A DNA stretch of 64,000 nucleotides, taken from NCBI GenBank assembly GCA_015548865.1, contig JADMXW010000008.1:62001-126000 (forward strand). Reading direction: 5' to 3'. Below, one piece after another: positions 56,137-64,000 of the stretch (positions are counted from its first letter, which is position 1; each line of letters begins with the position of its first letter). The notes under the pieces were generated by a model. The model made no database searches and was not told the DNA's origin. It saw only the letters and a list, made by a program, of their open reading frames with translations. Source of the DNA: Serratia marcescens (GTDB taxonomy: Bacteria > Pseudomonadota > Gammaproteobacteria > Enterobacterales > Enterobacteriaceae). The translations under genes and the position numbers were made by a program.

Positions 56137-57243
56137 CTATTTAAGGTGAGTCTGGAAGAACGAGGTCAGTTTATCGAAGGGGATGATGTTCACTCGGTCA
56201 TATAAATCGGTATGATTGGCACCTGGGATGATCATCAGCTCCTTGGGCTCTGCTGCCGCCGCATATGCCGTTTCGCTGAAATAACGCGAGTGTGCTTTTT
56301 CACCATGGATAAACAATATTGGACGTGGCGAAATTTCTGCAATATACGTCAGTATCGGCATATTCATGAATGACAGCGGAGTGGTCACCGCCCAGGCATT
56401 TCCCGAGTTCACTGCGCGCAGATGGTACCCGCGCGGTGTCATGTAATAATCGTGATAGTCGACCAAAAACTGCGCCTCTCCGCCTTTTAATGTGTTGTAG
56501 GGAGGCTGATATGCTGGAGCGCCCTTTTCAGCGTCCATCCACCGCTGCTGGCTCAATTGTTCCAGTGTTTGTGTGCGCTGCTCAAGCGTCACGCTGTCGT
56601 TGTAACCCTTTGACATAACGCGCGTCATGTCGTACATGGTGCTGGCAACTACTGCTTTGATGCGTTTATCTACTGCGGCGGCATTCAGCGCCATTCCGCC
56701 CCAGCCGCAAACACCAATGATGCCAATACGCCCACGGTCAACGTTGGGTTGCAGGCCGAGAAAATCTACCGCTGCGCTGAAGTCCTCGGTGTTGATATCC
56801 GGTGAAGCGATATTGCGCGGTTCCCCTCCGCTTTCTCCAGTGTAGGAAGGATCGAAGGCCAGTGTGATGAATCCGCGTTCTGCCATGGTTTGCGCATAAA
56901 GGCCGGAGGATTGCTCTTTCACCGCACCAAACGGGCCGCCCACAGCAATGGCTGGCAGTTTACCGCGGGCATTTTTCGGCTGATACAGGTCAGCGGCCAG
57001 GGTGATACCATAGCGGTTTTTAAAGCTGACTTTCTTGTGATCCACCTTGTCGCTTTTGGCAAATGTTTTGTCCCAGTCGTCGCTGAGTTGTATTGGCGAT
57101 TGCGCGAAGGCCTGGCTGGTGGCTACTGCGCTAACGCTAAAAGCGGCGATGCTGGCACCGGTTATTTTTAGCAAATTACGGCGAGCCACATCGGGTTCAT
57201 CCTGACGTGAAAGAGGGCTGCCGGTTTCATTGTTTTTGCTCAT
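56137..57243 (-). CDS. Tat-exported alpha/beta hydrolase (YcjY/dienelactone-hydrolase-like)
   Basis: A 368-residue alpha/beta hydrolase. The N-terminal region has a twin-arginine signal (ARRNLLKITGASIAAFSVSA) ending AFA, so it is exported folded. The catalytic fold shows GIIGVCGWGGMALNAAA, with Cys at the nucleophile elbow as in YcjY-like and dienelactone hydrolases, and a late His in IIPGANHTDLYD. The ATG at 57243 follows GGAGA; the upstream in-frame sequence is not coding. It is divergent from an AraC-type regulator. The substrate is unknown. Confidence 0.82.
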   Translation of the reverse strand: MSKNNETGSPLSRQDEPDVARRNLLKITGASIAAFSVSAVATSQAFAQSPIQLSDDWDKTFAKSDKVDHKKVSFKNRYGITLAADLYQPKNARGKLPAIAVGGPFGAVKEQSSGLYAQTMAERGFITLAFDPSYTGESGGEPRNIASPDINTEDFSAAVDFLGLQPNVDRGRIGIIGVCGWGGMALNAAAVDKRIKAVVASTMYDMTRVMSKGYNDSVTLEQRTQTLEQLSQQRWMDAEKGAPAYQPPYNTLKGGEAQFLVDYHDYYMTPRGYHLRAVNSGNAWAVTTPLSFMNMPILTYIAEISPRPILFIHGEKAHSRYFSETAYAAAAEPKELMIIPGANHTDLYDRVNIIPFDKLTSFFQTHLK

Positions 57244-57421
57244 GGTGATTTCTCCAGATGGGGCTGATGCGGGCTGCATTGCATTTTCACGCCGTATACG
57301 GCTTTTCAATAGCAAGATCCTACGTGTTTCTTGCCTAATCCTCCGGCGTAGCAAAACGGCACATGACTTGGAGGAAATCAGCGACGTACTATTGACCCAT
57401 CGAGGATTGGGGAGGATAGCC

Positions 57422-58357
57422 ATGACGATTCAATACGTGAATAAGCGAGATGCCGGCAGGTCGCTCAACGCAATACATGCAGGTCTGGCGGAAATAATTG
57501 GGCACTGGACACAGGGAAAGGAGGATTGTACAACCCCGATTGAAAATCTCTCTTTCTTTCGTCGAGAAGTTCCCACGGAGCCTTGTGCTTGCACAGTTGA
57601 ACCAAGCGTTTTGTTTGTTGTGCAGGGAGCAAAACAGTTGTTGGTGGGTGAACAACCGTTTGTTTACAATACCGAACACTTCCTGCTCAACTCATTGGAT
57701 ATCCCCGCCAGTTCGCAAGTGCTCAATGCCAGTTTGGAGCAACCTTGCTTGGGGTTTATGCTTCGTCTGGATCTGCGAATGATGGCGGATATCATCGCGC
57801 AAAGTGGCATGCCAGTGCCGCGCGACCGTACCCGTGATGGATGCACGGCACTCGGTACGGTCACCTATGCCTTATTGGAACCGTTTGAGCGACTGTTGAA
57901 CCTGCTGCATGAGCCAGAGGCCATTACGATTGTTGCTCCACTGATTGAGCGAGAGATCCACTTTCGGCTGTTGACGAGCGATCTGGCTGGCCGCCTTTGG
58001 CAAATTGCATCAGTAGGGAGTCAGAGCCATCGGGTTGCGAGAGCCATTGATTGGCTCCGCATTCACTATTCTCAGCCGTTTCGCATCGAAGAGCTTGCTG
58101 AGCATGTGCAAATGAGCCCATCGACGCTTCATCATCACTTCCGTTTGCTGACAACCATGAGCCCTTTGCAGTATCAGAAATGGCTACGATTAAACGAAGC
58201 AAGGCGTTTGATGCTAAACGAAAATCTCGATGCGGCAAACGCCGCTTTTAATGTTGGCTATGAAAGCCCCTCACAGTTTAGCCGTGAGTATGGACGCCTC
58301 TTTGGCGTATCGCCTAAACGTGATATTGACGCCTTGCGGAGCAGTGGAATGAAATAA
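57422..58357 (+). CDS. AraC-family regulator, YqhC-type
   Basis: A 311-residue AraC-type activator. The N-terminal half is the AraC_N cupin domain seen in YqhC-like regulators (EPCACTVEPSVLFVVQGAKQLLVGEQPF). The C-terminal pair of helix-turn-helix motifs includes EELAEHVQMSPSTLHHHFRLLT and AAFNVGYESPSQFSREYGRLFG. ATG 57422 follows GGAGGATAGCC. It is divergent from the alpha/beta hydrolase, which it probably controls; YqhC relatives respond to aldehydes or glyoxal. Confidence 0.84.
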   Translation: MTIQYVNKRDAGRSLNAIHAGLAEIIGHWTQGKEDCTTPIENLSFFRREVPTEPCACTVEPSVLFVVQGAKQLLVGEQPFVYNTEHFLLNSLDIPASSQVLNASLEQPCLGFMLRLDLRMMADIIAQSGMPVPRDRTRDGCTALGTVTYALLEPFERLLNLLHEPEAITIVAPLIEREIHFRLLTSDLAGRLWQIASVGSQSHRVARAIDWLRIHYSQPFRIEELAEHVQMSPSTLHHHFRLLTTMSPLQYQKWLRLNEARRLMLNENLDAANAAFNVGYESPSQFSREYGRLFGVSPKRDIDALRSSGMK

Positions 58358-58386
58358 CCCGTATCGGCATGCATTTGATGTCCTTT

Positions 58387-59280
58387 TCAGGATGGGTATC
58401 TTAGCGCATTGATAACCAGCGACAGCGCCGGTGCCACCTGACGGCGACTAGCGTAATAGAGGTGGTAGCCCGGAAATAGCGGCCACCAGGCTTCCAATAC
58501 GGGAATCAGTCGCCCGCTATCAATGTGTGGTTGTGCCAGGTCCAGTGGAATGTAAGCGAAGCCCAAACCATCCAGCGCACCCTGTAGCATCAGGTATGTG
58601 TTGTTAAATACCGTCTGCCCTGCGACACGTACCGTTAGCGATTTGCCCTCCTGCTCGAAATCCCAGGCGTAAAGCCCTCCGAGGGTCGGAAGTCGTAGAT
58701 TGATGCAAGTATGGGCTATCAGATCGCCGGGCGTGTTGGGAATCGTTTTTCCCTGAAGATATTCCGGTGCACCAACCACCGCCATGCTAAAATCAGGCCC
58801 GATTCGTACGGCGATCATGTCTTTATCTACGATGCTGCCGACCCGAACTCCCGCGTCAAACTGCTGTGTGACGATGTCCGTCAGCCCATAGTCAACGCTG
58901 AGTTCAACCTGTATATCCGGAAACTGCTTCAGCAATGCCTGTAAACGCGGCCAGATGGCAGAGGCGATCGCGTGATCGTGTGCCGTTATGCGCACCGTTC
59001 CTGCTGGTTTATCACTGAGCGATCGCAGGGCATCAAGTTCACTGTCCAGCTCGCTTAGCATGGGGGCGAGTGTGTTATAGAGACGCAGACCCGCTTCTGT
59101 CAGTGCCACACTACGCGTGGTGCGCATCAATAGCCGGATGCCCAGACGCTCTTCTAAAGCGGTGATGGCGTGGCTAAGCCCCGAGCGCGACATTCCCAGT
59201 TGCGCAGCTGCTCGTGTGAAATTTTTCTCTTGTGCTACCTGCTGAAAGGCGCGCAAGTCATTCAGATTCTCAATTGTCAT
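58387..59280 (-). CDS. LysR-type regulator (YafC/DmlR-like)
   Basis: A 297-residue LysR-type regulator, with [31 protein letters not shown] in the DNA-binding domain and [20 protein letters not shown] in the effector domain. This subgroup often sits divergent from oxidoreductase or detoxification genes. Here it is divergent from the exported cupin and CMD pair across 138 bp and convergent with the AraC-type gene. Confidence 0.85.
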   Translation of the reverse strand: MTIENLNDLRAFQQVAQEKNFTRAAAQLGMSRSGLSHAITALEERLGIRLLMRTTRSVALTEAGLRLYNTLAPMLSELDSELDALRSLSDKPAGTVRITAHDHAIASAIWPRLQALLKQFPDIQVELSVDYGLTDIVTQQFDAGVRVGSIVDKDMIAVRIGPDFSMAVVGAPEYLQGKTIPNTPGDLIAHTCINLRLPTLGGLYAWDFEQEGKSLTVRVAGQTVFNNTYLMLQGALDGLGFAYIPLDLAQPHIDSGRLIPVLEAWWPLFPGYHLYYASRRQVAPALSLVINALRYPS

Positions 59281-59418
59281 TGTTGCATCCTATGCACATA
59301 CCCGTTCTGATTTGACTATCTTATCAACTAATCCTTCTGGCTTTACACTTTATGCTGAAATGTCGTTATTGCCGTTGCCCTGGCATTCCATTCACTGACC
59401 CTGAAGTACGGAGCCTGT

Positions 59419-59904
59419 ATGAAGAGACTTGCCGTTATCGCTATCTCCCTTGCACTTTCTGTCTCAGCCGTTTTCGCTAAGGAGAACTCTCCCATGATTA
59501 CTGTATTGCAAAGTGGTGCGAAACCTTCCGTTAAAGGTCCGGCGGAGTATTTCACCGGTACTGTGCGTATTGATTCGCCGTTTCAGGGCACCGAACCTGC
59601 CCGTGTGGGCGGTGCTACCGTTACCTTTGAACCTTCAGCTCGGACGGCCTGGCACACACATCCTCTGGGACAAACGCTGATTGTGACCGCTGGTTTGGGG
59701 CGGGTGCAGGAGTGGGGTGGGCAGATACGCGAAATTCGCCCTGGAGATATAGTTTGGATACCGGCAGGTGTTAAACACTGGCACGGCGCGGCACCGGAAA
59801 ACAGCATGTCTCACATTGCGATCGCTGAAGCGTTGGAGGGTAAGGTGGTGGACTGGATGGAAAAAGTCAGCGATGCACAATACGCATTGCCTGAAAAATC
59901 ATGA
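59419..59904 (+). CDS. Exported cupin-domain protein
   Basis: A 161-residue protein with a signal peptide ([20 protein letters not shown], cleavage before KEN) and a single cupin fold: [24 protein letters not shown] is motif 1 with the metal-binding His pair and [19 protein letters not shown] is motif 2. CGGAG precedes the ATG. Cytoplasmic relatives are common beside carboxymuconolactone decarboxylases; this one is periplasmic. It is followed 10 bases later by the CMD gene. Confidence 0.85.
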   Translation: MKRLAVIAISLALSVSAVFAKENSPMITVLQSGAKPSVKGPAEYFTGTVRIDSPFQGTEPARVGGATVTFEPSARTAWHTHPLGQTLIVTAGLGRVQEWGGQIREIRPGDIVWIPAGVKHWHGAAPENSMSHIAIAEALEGKVVDWMEKVSDAQYALPEKS

Positions 59905-59914
59905 GGACAGACAG

Positions 59915-60667
59915 ATGAAGAGAAGCATAAATACTGCTCTGATGATCTGTGCGGCGTTAGCATCCTCAGTGAGTTTTGCTGAAGAATCTTCAGATCCTCA
60001 TCAGAAGAAAATTGAAGCGATGTTGCAAAAACAGACGCATCCGTTGACGTTACAGCAAAAAAACATCGCTATGATTGCGGCGTATGCGGCAGCAGGCGAT
60101 CTGCCTGGGCTCAACGTAGCCCTGAATCGCAGTTTGGATACAGGGCTGACGGTTAGTGATTGCCGCGAGGTTTTGGTACAACTCTATGCCTATGCTGGCT
60201 TTCCTCGCAGCCTTAACGCGCTGGGTGAATTGATGAAAGTGCTCGATGCACGCCGCTCTCAGGGAAAACACGATGCAGCAGGCAAAGAACCGGGCCCAAT
60301 ACCGACGCCAGAGGAAATGCTGGCAGAAGGAACGCGCAACCAAACAGCGTTGGTGGGCAGCCCGGTAACCGGTTCGCTGTTTGAATTCGCCCCCGCCATC
60401 GATCAGTATCTGAAAGGGCACTTGTTTGGTGCTATTTTTGCGCGGGATAATATCGACTGGAAAAGCCGCGAGCTGGCTACGGTGGGCGCGCTGGCGGCGA
60501 TGAATGGCGTTGAACCACAGTTGAAAGCACATCTTGGGATCAGCATGAATGTGGGGTTGAGTTTGAACCAACTGAAGGAATTGGTGCCTTTTTTCAGGGA
60601 ACAGGGTCAAGATAACGTGGCGCAGCGGCTTGAGGTTGTACTTGAGTCGGTAAGAAACGGTAATTGA
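59915..60667 (+). CDS. Exported carboxymuconolactone decarboxylase-family protein
   Basis: A 250-residue protein with a signal peptide (LMICAALASSVSFAEE) and two CMD/AhpD-type helical modules: LNVALNRSLDTGLTVSDCREVLVQLYAYAGFPRS and WKSRELATVGALAAMNGVEPQLKAHLGISMNVGLS. The redox CxxC pair of AhpD is not seen; only one Cys lies in the first module (TVSDCRE). It is in an operon with the cupin gene (10-base gap, GAGGAC site). The pair may process a quinone-like or ring-cleavage compound in the periplasm; the reaction is not known. Confidence 0.82.
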   Translation: MKRSINTALMICAALASSVSFAEESSDPHQKKIEAMLQKQTHPLTLQQKNIAMIAAYAAAGDLPGLNVALNRSLDTGLTVSDCREVLVQLYAYAGFPRSLNALGELMKVLDARRSQGKHDAAGKEPGPIPTPEEMLAEGTRNQTALVGSPVTGSLFEFAPAIDQYLKGHLFGAIFARDNIDWKSRELATVGALAAMNGVEPQLKAHLGISMNVGLSLNQLKELVPFFREQGQDNVAQRLEVVLESVRNGN

Positions 60668-60768
60668 GAGAGATTGCGCCAGGGAAATATCCTGGCGCGG
60701 CGTCTACTTGAAACGGAAATATCTACACGGGGCATTTTAGGCGCGACCGCTGGAACGGTGGGAGGCCA

Positions 60769-61155
60769 TCACCCCTTCTTCTCAGAAATAACATGTCGTT
60801 CTTCGCCATACCACAGCTGTGAATGTGCCAGATCGACGAATTTACGCTCATCCTCAATGAGTTCCTGAAGCGCCTTTAAGCCTTCTCCTGTTTTTCTTGC
60901 GGCAATATGTGATTCCATATCGTCCCACCATAGCTCGGCACACCCATCAAAATCGACAGGATCTGTTTGTCTGGTACGTTGAAGTGCGTGCTGCGCTGCC
61001 GCATCTGCGAAGGGAAATGTTTGAATATATCTGCGAATGCCGAGAAGTGCTGCATGCTTGCTAACCAGTGACGCATGATTATTACGCCAGTAACGATCAA
61101 ATTCTTCCCGTGTTAAGCGGGGATGTCTTTTTACACACATGATGAGTTTTAACAT
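60769..61155 (-). CDS. EthD-domain protein
   Basis: A 128-residue ferredoxin-like dimeric barrel protein of the EthD family. KLIMCVKRHPRLTREEFDRYWRNNHASLV is the family N-terminal motif, with a late DGCAELWWDDMESHIAA. Relatives assist degradation of ethers, decalin-like compounds or methylketones. ATG 61155 is chosen for the AGGAG site 7 bases upstream. It is divergent from a MerR gene across 72 bp that contain a palindromic operator. Confidence 0.8.
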   Translation of the reverse strand: MLKLIMCVKRHPRLTREEFDRYWRNNHASLVSKHAALLGIRRYIQTFPFADAAAQHALQRTRQTDPVDFDGCAELWWDDMESHIAARKTGEGLKALQELIEDERKFVDLAHSQLWYGEERHVISEKKG

Positions 61156-61192
61156 GTTACGACTCCTTTTATTCTGGAGCGTCAAATCTTAC

Positions 61193-61214
61193 ACTCTGAC
61201 AGTAATGTCAGAGT
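61193..61214. promoter_or_regulatory. MerR-type operator between EthD and merR genes
   Basis: ACTCTGACAGTAATGTCAGAGT is a perfect 9+4+9 palindrome between the divergent genes. Its length and position fit the dyad between -35 and -10 elements that MerR proteins twist. Confidence 0.75.
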
Positions 61215-61227
61215 CAAGGGGGGCTTG

Positions 61228-61560
61228 ATGCAAATAGGGAAACTGTCTGAACTGACTGGCGTGAGCATCCGAATGCTGCGCTACTATGAAAATTCGGGTC
61301 TGCTTCACCCAACGCGAACGGAAACAGGCTACCGTCACTTCGCTGCACAAGATGTGGATGTAGTGAGACGTATCGTGATGCTGAACCGGGCAGGTTTTAC
61401 GCTACCGGTTATTGCCAGTGTGCTGAACTGTGTGCGTGCGAAGGCCACACCCTGTGAAACGTTGAAGATAAAAATACGGGAACAGTTGGCACTGATCGAC
61501 CGTCAGGTTGACGCGTTGGGGGAGAGTCGGGCATTGCTTAATGGGTTGCTTGCTAGATAG
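61228..61560 (+). CDS. MerR-family regulator
   Basis: A 110-residue MerR-type regulator. The winged helix contains IGKLSELTGVSIRMLRYYENSGLL (residues 2-25), followed by the dimerisation helix with an effector tail too short to hold a metal-binding loop; its few Cys (two) are in the linker. AAGGGGGG precedes the ATG. It is divergent from the EthD gene and is expected to regulate both through the palindrome at 61193. Confidence 0.86.
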   Translation: MQIGKLSELTGVSIRMLRYYENSGLLHPTRTETGYRHFAAQDVDVVRRIVMLNRAGFTLPVIASVLNCVRAKATPCETLKIKIREQLALIDRQVDALGESRALLNGLLAR

Positions 61561-61603
61561 TGCGGGGAAGGTTTTCCTCAGAACATGTCATTAAAGGATT
61601 AAT

Positions 61604-61828
61604 ATGAATAAAAATGATATTTATCTTGGGGTGTTACGATTATCACTTCCTCACATTAGAAATGGTTCGACCAGGGGAGTTCTGGCAAGGCTAAAAGATA
61701 AATCGGTGTATTTTGGGCTTTCAGGGCAGAACGGCGAATTTATTGCGTGGGAGGATAGCTGGCTCATTCCTTTAGTGCTGAGTGGTAAGGGCAGTTTTGT
61801 AGCAACGCCTCGACATGCTATAAAATGA
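61604..61828 (+). CDS. Small hypothetical protein
   Basis: A 74-residue protein beginning MNKNDIYLGVLRLSLPHIR, with AAGGAT 5 bases before the ATG. It is soluble-looking and has a WEDSW segment. I do not recognise a family. It stands between the merR gene and the PipB-like gene, with lower GC than its upstream neighbours, and may belong to the same acquired segment as the effector. The start signal is the main support. Confidence 0.55.
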   Translation: MNKNDIYLGVLRLSLPHIRNGSTRGVLARLKDKSVYFGLSGQNGEFIAWEDSWLIPLVLSGKGSFVATPRHAIK

Positions 61829-61855
61829 GGCTTGTGTTATTATGTGAGCCTAGGG

Positions 61856-61933
61856 TTTCCCATAAGTCAGTTTGATGCGGTGTGAGGATCGCATATTATG
61901 ATAAATACGACTTAGCGACTGGTCTTATGGGAA
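61856..61933. repeat. Imperfect inverted repeat beside the PipB-like gene
   Basis: TTTCCCATAAG at 61856-61866 and CTTATGGGAA at 61924-61933 are inverted copies separated by 57 bases, with weaker pairing inside (AAGTCAG...GACTGG). It could be the ends of a decayed small transposable element or a long hairpin terminator. Confidence 0.45.
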
Positions 61934-61955
61934 GGTTTTCTCATTTTTATATTAT

Positions 61956-62789
61956 TTAGCTAAAGTTGGACCATATTTCAATCTTAGGTGTGTGCTGAAT
62001 TATCATCTTATTGATGTTGGCTCCCGGATGTTTTTTAACAGAAATAAAACTATCATAATCTACCTTTGCTTCGATCAAACTAGCACAAGTCAGGTCAGCC
62101 TGTTTCAAAACTGTACCGGATAAGTCTGCTCTTAATAAATCAGAAAATGATAAGTCAGCACCGGATAAATTTACGCGATTCAGTCTGGCTTTTATTAAAC
62201 GTGCATTAGAAAGATCTGTATTTTCCATGTTTGCGTCAATGAGAATAGCTCTAAAGAGATCTGCATTAGAAAGATCTGCGTTACTCAAATTTTTCCCTGT
62301 GAGGTCTTGATGAGCCAGAGATGCTCCGCGCAGGTTCATTTTACCTCTATCGGTTAAGATTACGGGATCTTGCGGTATACCTAATTCATCTCGTAGTTTC
62401 AATGTTCGGCATACATCAAGAAATCTCTGTGAGTCAATTTTATAGCTTTCGATGTAGTGATCTTTTTGTACTTCTACAGTGACATGATTTGGAGTACTTT
62501 CTGAGGAGATGAAAGATATTTTGCACCCATTAATATCGTCTAGAAACATGCACATGCCATTTTGAATGTCTTTTTCATTTACCCCAGACAAAGCGTAGAT
62601 CATACTGTCTACTATCTGGTTGTAGAATTTATCATTAGCGCGTGTTATTCCACCAAAAGTGAATATATTTATTATGTGTTCAAGAATACCTTTTGGTGAT
62701 GTTGCTTCTTTTATTGCGCTGTCTGTTCCAGTTCCTACTGCAGATAAACAATGTAATAAAGTGCTTGGAGATATGGCATTTATGCTCAT
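61956..62789 (-). CDS. PipB/PipB2-like pentapeptide-repeat T3SS effector
   Basis: A 277-residue protein with two parts. The N-terminal 140 residues resemble Salmonella PipB and PipB2: TGTDSAIKEATSPKGILEHI, then NIFTFGGITRANDKFY, FLDDINGC and FLDVCRTLKLRDEL, in the same order and spacing. Residues about 152-245 are pentapeptide repeats (A[D/N]LxX; for example NLSNADLSNADLFRA) forming a right-handed beta helix. In Salmonella these proteins are injected by the SPI-2 system and act on host vacuole membranes and kinesin. It lies 15.6 kb from the SPI-2-like locus, in low-GC DNA. Translocation is inferred. Confidence 0.8.
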   Translation of the reverse strand: MSINAISPSTLLHCLSAVGTGTDSAIKEATSPKGILEHIINIFTFGGITRANDKFYNQIVDSMIYALSGVNEKDIQNGMCMFLDDINGCKISFISSESTPNHVTVEVQKDHYIESYKIDSQRFLDVCRTLKLRDELGIPQDPVILTDRGKMNLRGASLAHQDLTGKNLSNADLSNADLFRAILIDANMENTDLSNARLIKARLNRVNLSGADLSFSDLLRADLSGTVLKQADLTCASLIEAKVDYDSFISVKKHPGANINKMIIQHTPKIEIWSNFS

Positions 62790-63047
62790 GCTTAACTAGC
62801 CTATATTTTATATTGCTGAGAATAAATATGATTACATCAATTAGTCGGCTTAATAATAGGGTGATATGCGTAATTTAATGCGTTAATAATCTGAAGAAGA
62901 CTGTTTTGCGAGATATTTACATGTAATGGAGCTCGGCCTTCCGGGCTGAATAAAATCGAGCCATTCATTTGTAAAGGGTTTTGGACTCGTTAGTTTTACC
63001 TGATTGTGGGAGAGGAGATAACGTGATGAGAACATTCAGGATCCCTT

Positions 63048-63353
63048 TCAAATCCCCCAAAACATAAGATTAATAGCACCCTTAATTTCATCGGCATACT
63101 CGCCAAGATCCGCGATCTCTTCGCCAATCACCTCAACGGGAACACTCGATAGCTCAGTGGTCATCAGCCGATAATCGTCGCCGTTGATGCGAATCTCAGG
63201 GAACAGCATCTTATTCACTTTCTCAGACAGGTGATGTGATTCGATAAGCGGGATAACTATGCGCCGTTTCGGCGTCTCGACAATATCACTTTGCACATCA
63301 ACAAACATCTTGTAGTGACTGGCGCGTTTGTATTGATAAACAATGAATTGCAT
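63048..63353 (-). CDS. ccdB: CcdB-type toxin
   Basis: A 101-residue gyrase-poison toxin, the same length as CcdB of plasmid F and similar throughout: [40 protein letters not shown] and the C-terminal NLMFWGI, whose last three residues are needed for toxicity. It starts just after ccdA (TGATCATG spacing). It appears intact and chromosomal. Confidence 0.93.
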   Translation of the reverse strand: MQFIVYQYKRASHYKMFVDVQSDIVETPKRRIVIPLIESHHLSEKVNKMLFPEIRINGDDYRLMTTELSSVPVEVIGEEIADLGEYADEIKGAINLMFWGI

Positions 63354-63355
63354 GA

Positions 63356-63574
63356 TCACCAGTTCCTGTTTTCATCCGCAAACGAGCCATTCTGTGCGAT
63401 AAATCGGGCGACTTCCTCCATCCCTTCGCGGTTTTCTTTCTTCCACTTTTCTGCCTTTATGCGGCGAGCTTCTTTGCCAATAACATCATTCACCAGCCCA
63501 GAGATGTTGATTCCAGCAGCACTCAGAACCTGATAATTGTCTTTGTCCACGGTAACGCTTACGTGGTGTTTCAT
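63356..63574 (-). CDS. ccdA: CcdA-type antitoxin
   Basis: A 72-residue antitoxin: ribbon-helix-helix N-terminus ([19 protein letters not shown]) for DNA binding and the acidic unfolded tail ([20 protein letters not shown], ending ENRNW) that neutralises CcdB. AGGAG precedes the ATG. The start of the operon has ACTTTGAGTATATACTT nearby, a likely operator region for autoregulation. Confidence 0.93.
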   Translation of the reverse strand: MKHHVSVTVDKDNYQVLSAAGINISGLVNDVIGKEARRIKAEKWKKENREGMEEVARFIAQNGSFADENRNW

Positions 63575-63632
63575 GATAGTACTCCTATTGTGTGCATACT
63601 TTGAGTATATACTTCACGTGGTTGTTCAGCAA

Positions 63633-63836
63633 TTAGTCAAAATTCAACGCCAACCGTTTAAGCTCCTCAAAGGCATAAACCCGAAAAACATTACGGTGCT
63701 TCGTTTCCTGCGGAATGCACTGATGGCTTACGATAGCGTATTTCACGCTCCCGAACAGCCGCTCAATTGCGGATCTAGCACGATGTAGAAAGCATATATC
63801 CAAAGCTTTTGAGTATGAGCGAACAATTAGTACCAT
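63633..63836 (-). pseudogene. Possible transposase C-terminal fragment
   Basis: The frame contains RSAIERLFGSVKY, similar to the R..IERLFG.LK segment near the end of many DDE transposases, and ends ELKRLALNFD. The upstream part of the frame overlaps the integrase remnant in a different phase and shows no transposase features. It may be debris of an insertion that broke the integrase. Confidence 0.3.
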
Positions 63837-63930
63837 GAGTAGATATTGTTAGATAAAGCCCTAAAGAATCAGTGAGCTTGTATGTTTTTTCTAGGCTTTT
63901 GGCTGAGCGGATCTTGCTATCAGTTAACAT
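63775..63930 (-). pseudogene. Truncated P4-type tyrosine integrase, N-terminus only
   Basis: ATG 63930 opens a 51-codon frame beginning LTDSKIRSAKSLEKTYKLTD and then SLGLYLTIS, the standard N-terminus of P4-like island integrases (ALTD.KI..AKP.EK.YKL.D..GLYL.V). After residue 34 the match ends (sequence turns to SLILKSFGY) and a stop follows at 63777-63775. The catalytic domain is missing, so this is a remnant. Such genes lie beside a tRNA attachment site, which would be just beyond the right window edge. Confidence 0.72.
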
Positions 63931-64000
63931 GGGCGGGTCACTCCGTTCATCGAACTGAATGACCTGTAATTTGACTCACTTTTTTCCGGATACCTAGGGA

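Noticed and set aside
1..64000. CRISPR arrays, rRNA or tRNA genes
   Set aside because: No regularly spaced direct repeats and no rRNA or tRNA-like sequences were found; the spaced repeats present are dispersed palindromes.

Overview
The window looks like an enterobacterial chromosome (Enterobacterales). Protein similarity and the dispersed palindromic repeats point towards the Pectobacteriaceae/Yersiniaceae side, but the genus cannot be fixed from sequence reading alone. No rRNA, tRNA or CRISPR array was seen. Both edges carry mobile-element traces: a P4-like Ash/leader region on the left, and a broken P4-type integrase beside a ccdAB toxin-antitoxin pair on the right.

Layout. (1) 0-1 kb: P4-like island edge. 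(2) 1-9.9 kb: tartrate/malate metabolism (DmlA-type dehydrogenase with divergent LysR; D-tartrate dehydratase with divergent LysR), an orphan PTS IIA, an FMN reductase plus aldehyde dehydrogenase operon, an IclR regulator and a YitT-family membrane protein. (3) 9.9-23.7 kb: a complete histidine utilisation cluster using the five-step route (HutH, HutU, HutI, HutF, HutG) with HutD, the repressor HutC, an ABC importer, and two unusual additions, a HisC-like aminotransferase and a YbdH/HcxA-like 2-oxoacid reductase. Near-perfect palindromes TTGTATATACAA mark HutC-type operators before three of its transcription units.

(4) 23.9-46.4 kb: a compact SPI-2-type type III secretion system, almost collinear with Salmonella SPI-2: ssrB and ssrA (reverse strand), then ssaB-C-D-E, sseA, sseB, sseC-like, sseD-like, ssaG-H-I-J, a small ORF at the STM1410 position, and ssaK-L-M-V-N-O-P-Q-R-S-T-U. 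The Salmonella genes sscA, sseE, sscB, sseF and sseG are absent. Copies of one palindromic repeat bracket sseB and the sseC-sseD pair, and one and a half degraded copies sit where sseE-sscB-sseF-sseG would be. About 15.6 kb downstream (62 kb) lies a pentapeptide-repeat gene whose N-terminal half resembles the SPI-2 effectors PipB/PipB2, so this locus probably has at least one cognate effector nearby.

(5) 46.5-50.1 kb: AbgA-like amidohydrolase, DcuC-family carrier and a divergent AbgR-like LysR. (6) 50.4-55.9 kb: a chemoreceptor, an orphan MurP (N-acetylmuramate PTS), a CDF-type transporter and a small exported protein. (7) 56.1-61.6 kb: a small-molecule stress or detoxification neighbourhood: Tat-exported alpha/beta hydrolase with divergent AraC regulator, LysR with divergent exported cupin and exported carboxymuconolactone-decarboxylase-like protein, and an EthD-like protein divergent from a MerR regulator across a 22-bp palindrome. 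(8) 61.6-64 kb: a small orphan ORF, the PipB-like gene, ccdAB and integrase debris.
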